From Nitrospira sp. (GTDB taxonomy: Bacteria > Nitrospirota > Nitrospiria > Nitrospirales > Nitrospiraceae): 7,045 nucleotides of DNA. The notes under the pieces are model-generated. The model saw only the letters and a list, made by a program, of their open reading frames with translations, was not told where the DNA came from and ran no database searches. Position numbers and translations under genes: made by a program. How positions within the stretch are numbered: the stretch's first letter is position 1; every line of letters begins with the position of its first letter. This document shows, one piece after another, positions 6,155-7,045 of the stretch. The stretch spans positions 1-7,045 of the forward strand of contig JABMDG010000086.1 of the NCBI GenBank assembly GCA_015904045.1. The letters run 5' to 3'.

Positions 6155-6658
6155 ATGCCGATACGTCTTATCATGACAGGGATTGTTCTCGCGGTGGTGG
6201 CCACTGCCTGGCCTGTTTTGGCGTGGGCCGACTTCACCGCGAAAGTCGTCACGGTGCATGAGGGCGATCGGTTCACGATCCATTACGATGGGCGAAAAGA
6301 GACGATCTATCTGAAAGATATCGATTGTCCTGAACTTAAACAGCCCTTTGGAAAACAGGCACGACGGGTTGCAGCTGCGTACGTGGGGAACCGTGACGTG
6401 GTGATTCGGGCGCTGAAACAAGATCGGCAGGGGCGAAAGATCGCCGAGGTGCTGCTTATCGACGGACGGAATATCGCCCATGAATTGCTGAACGAGGGAC
6501 TTGCCTGGTCGCGACCCCAATCATCCGATGGGCAGGGTCTCAAGGACATGGAAGATCTGGCCAGAGCGGCCCATAAAGGTCTCTGGGCGGACCCCAATCC
6601 TGTGCCGCCGTGGAACTGGAATGCGGCAAAGAACGCCGGCCGGAAATTTTCCAATTAG
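6155..6658 (+). CDS. Secreted staphylococcal-nuclease-like (thermonuclease family) protein
   Basis: This 167-residue protein has a signal peptide (1-25, cleavage after WA before DFTAKVV) and a complete SNase-like domain (about 27-142). Recognisable motifs are VHEGDRFTI (34-42, matching the usual DGDT), IYLKDIDCPEL (51-61), KQPFGKQAR (62-70), KQDRQGRKIAEVLL (88-101), LLNEGLAW (111-118) and GLWADPNPVPPW near the end. Aligned by motif to staphylococcal nuclease, Asp21, Asp40, Glu43 and Arg87 correspond to Asp38, Asp57, Glu60 and Arg94, all kept. The equivalent of the catalytic Arg35 is Tyr52. Members cleave DNA and RNA outside the cytoplasm, using calcium. Activity here is uncertain because of the Arg-to-Tyr change. 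ATG 6155 gives a good signal peptide; its GAGGG (6137-6141) is 13 bases away, a little far. An in-frame ATG at 6173 has no site. A strong hairpin follows the gene. Confidence 0.85.
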   Translation: MPIRLIMTGIVLAVVATAWPVLAWADFTAKVVTVHEGDRFTIHYDGRKETIYLKDIDCPELKQPFGKQARRVAAAYVGNRDVVIRALKQDRQGRKIAEVLLIDGRNIAHELLNEGLAWSRPQSSDGQGLKDMEDLARAAHKGLWADPNPVPPWNWNAAKNAGRKFSN

Positions 6659-6735
6659 CGACTCCTCCCATACTCGCTCTACCGTTCTTGTCGCAAATGA
6701 ATCATAGGTGTCAGGTCCGCCCATGGTCGTGTGAG

Positions 6736-6774
6736 CGGCCCCTGGGAAAGAGATTGCATCTTTCCCAGGGGTTG
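6736..6774. terminator. Strong hairpin between convergent genes, probable bidirectional transcript end
   Basis: The arms 6739-6751 (CCCCTGGGAAAGA) and 6759-6771 form a perfect 13-bp stem with a 7-base loop, GATTGCA. On the plus strand, two G-U pairs and one C-G pair extend it to 16. It lies between the nuclease gene (stop at 6658) and the convergent Pal-like gene (stop at 6789). No T tract follows on either strand. It may therefore work as a 3'-end stabilising or Rho-assisted structure rather than a textbook intrinsic terminator. Confidence 0.55.
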
Positions 6775-6788
6775 GTCCCTACCGTGGG

Positions 6789-7045
6789 TTAACTGCCTGG
6801 AGTCGGCTCTGAGTTCAGCGGCAGGAGATTGTCGGTTGAGAGGCCGGTTGCTTCGGATTTCGTTGAGGAATCGGTGCTTACGTCTGAGAGCTCTGACGAA
6901 CCGGCGGCGACGGCGGGAGCCGCCATGTGTTCCTGGCCGATCTTTCTGATTTCAAGATGGACGCGGCGATTCATGTTTCGACACAGAGCGCTGTCGTCGA
7001 CGCAGAGCACGCCTTCTTCACCCAGGCTCACCGTCTTCATCCGGT
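6789..7045 (-). CDS. C-terminal end of a Pal/OmpA-family outer membrane protein (partial)
   Basis: The frame enters from the right edge of the window and stops at 6789-6791, so the start is missing; the ATG at 7040 is internal. The visible part reads RMKTVSLGEEGVLCVDD, then SALCRNMNRRVHLEIRKIG. This matches the last strand and helix of the OmpA C-terminal peptidoglycan-binding domain: the TVSYGE-like turn, two Cys as in many Pal proteins, and the closing NRRV. In Pal this domain binds peptidoglycan and the Tol system, tying the outer membrane to the wall. A tail of about 50 residues rich in Ser, Thr, Glu and Ala follows the domain, longer than in typical Pal, which ends soon after NRR. Whether it is Pal itself or another OmpA-like protein cannot be decided without the N-terminus. 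Confidence 0.8.
   Translation of the reverse strand, partial: RMKTVSLGEEGVLCVDDSALCRNMNRRVHLEIRKIGQEHMAAPAVAAGSSELSDVSTDSSTKSEATGLSTDNLLPLNSEPTPGS

Overview
The window most resembles the chromosome of a nitrite-oxidising bacterium of the Nitrospira type. The evidence is indirect. It opens with a haem-binding gamma-subunit-like protein of the ethylbenzene dehydrogenase / NxrC family directly followed by a dihaem c-type cytochrome. The base composition is moderately GC-rich, Shine-Dalgarno sites are mostly clear, and secreted or lipid-anchored proteins are frequent. No rRNA, tRNA, transposase, integrase or CRISPR array is visible.

Left part (1-1931, + strand): the tail of an upstream gene, then a membrane-anchored NxrC-like protein and a dihaem cytochrome c 2 bases apart. 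They look like one respiratory operon. The pair could relay electrons from a periplasmic molybdenum enzyme, or it could belong to a cytochrome bc-type complex whose other genes lie upstream.

Middle part (1932-5306): a short convergent gap with a weak terminator, a UbiA prenyltransferase on the minus strand (quinone synthesis), a roughly 98-base divergent promoter region, and a 677-residue lipoprotein on the plus strand. This lipoprotein ends in a caspase-like fold that has lost both catalytic residues. A minus-strand gene with a perfect ribosome binding site (start at 5306) points at it and has no in-frame stop until deep inside its antisense strand.

Right part (5307-7045): a second small minus-strand gene of unknown function, about 450 bases without a convincing gene but with a perfect 16-bp palindrome, a secreted staphylococcal-nuclease-like protein on the plus strand, a strong hairpin between convergent genes, and the C-terminal end of a Pal/OmpA-family outer membrane protein running out of the window.

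The genes do not form one system. The first two are respiratory, UbiA is quinone biosynthesis, and most of the rest is cell-envelope or secreted proteins. The most unusual items are the catalytically dead caspase-like lipoprotein and the run-on gene convergent with it.
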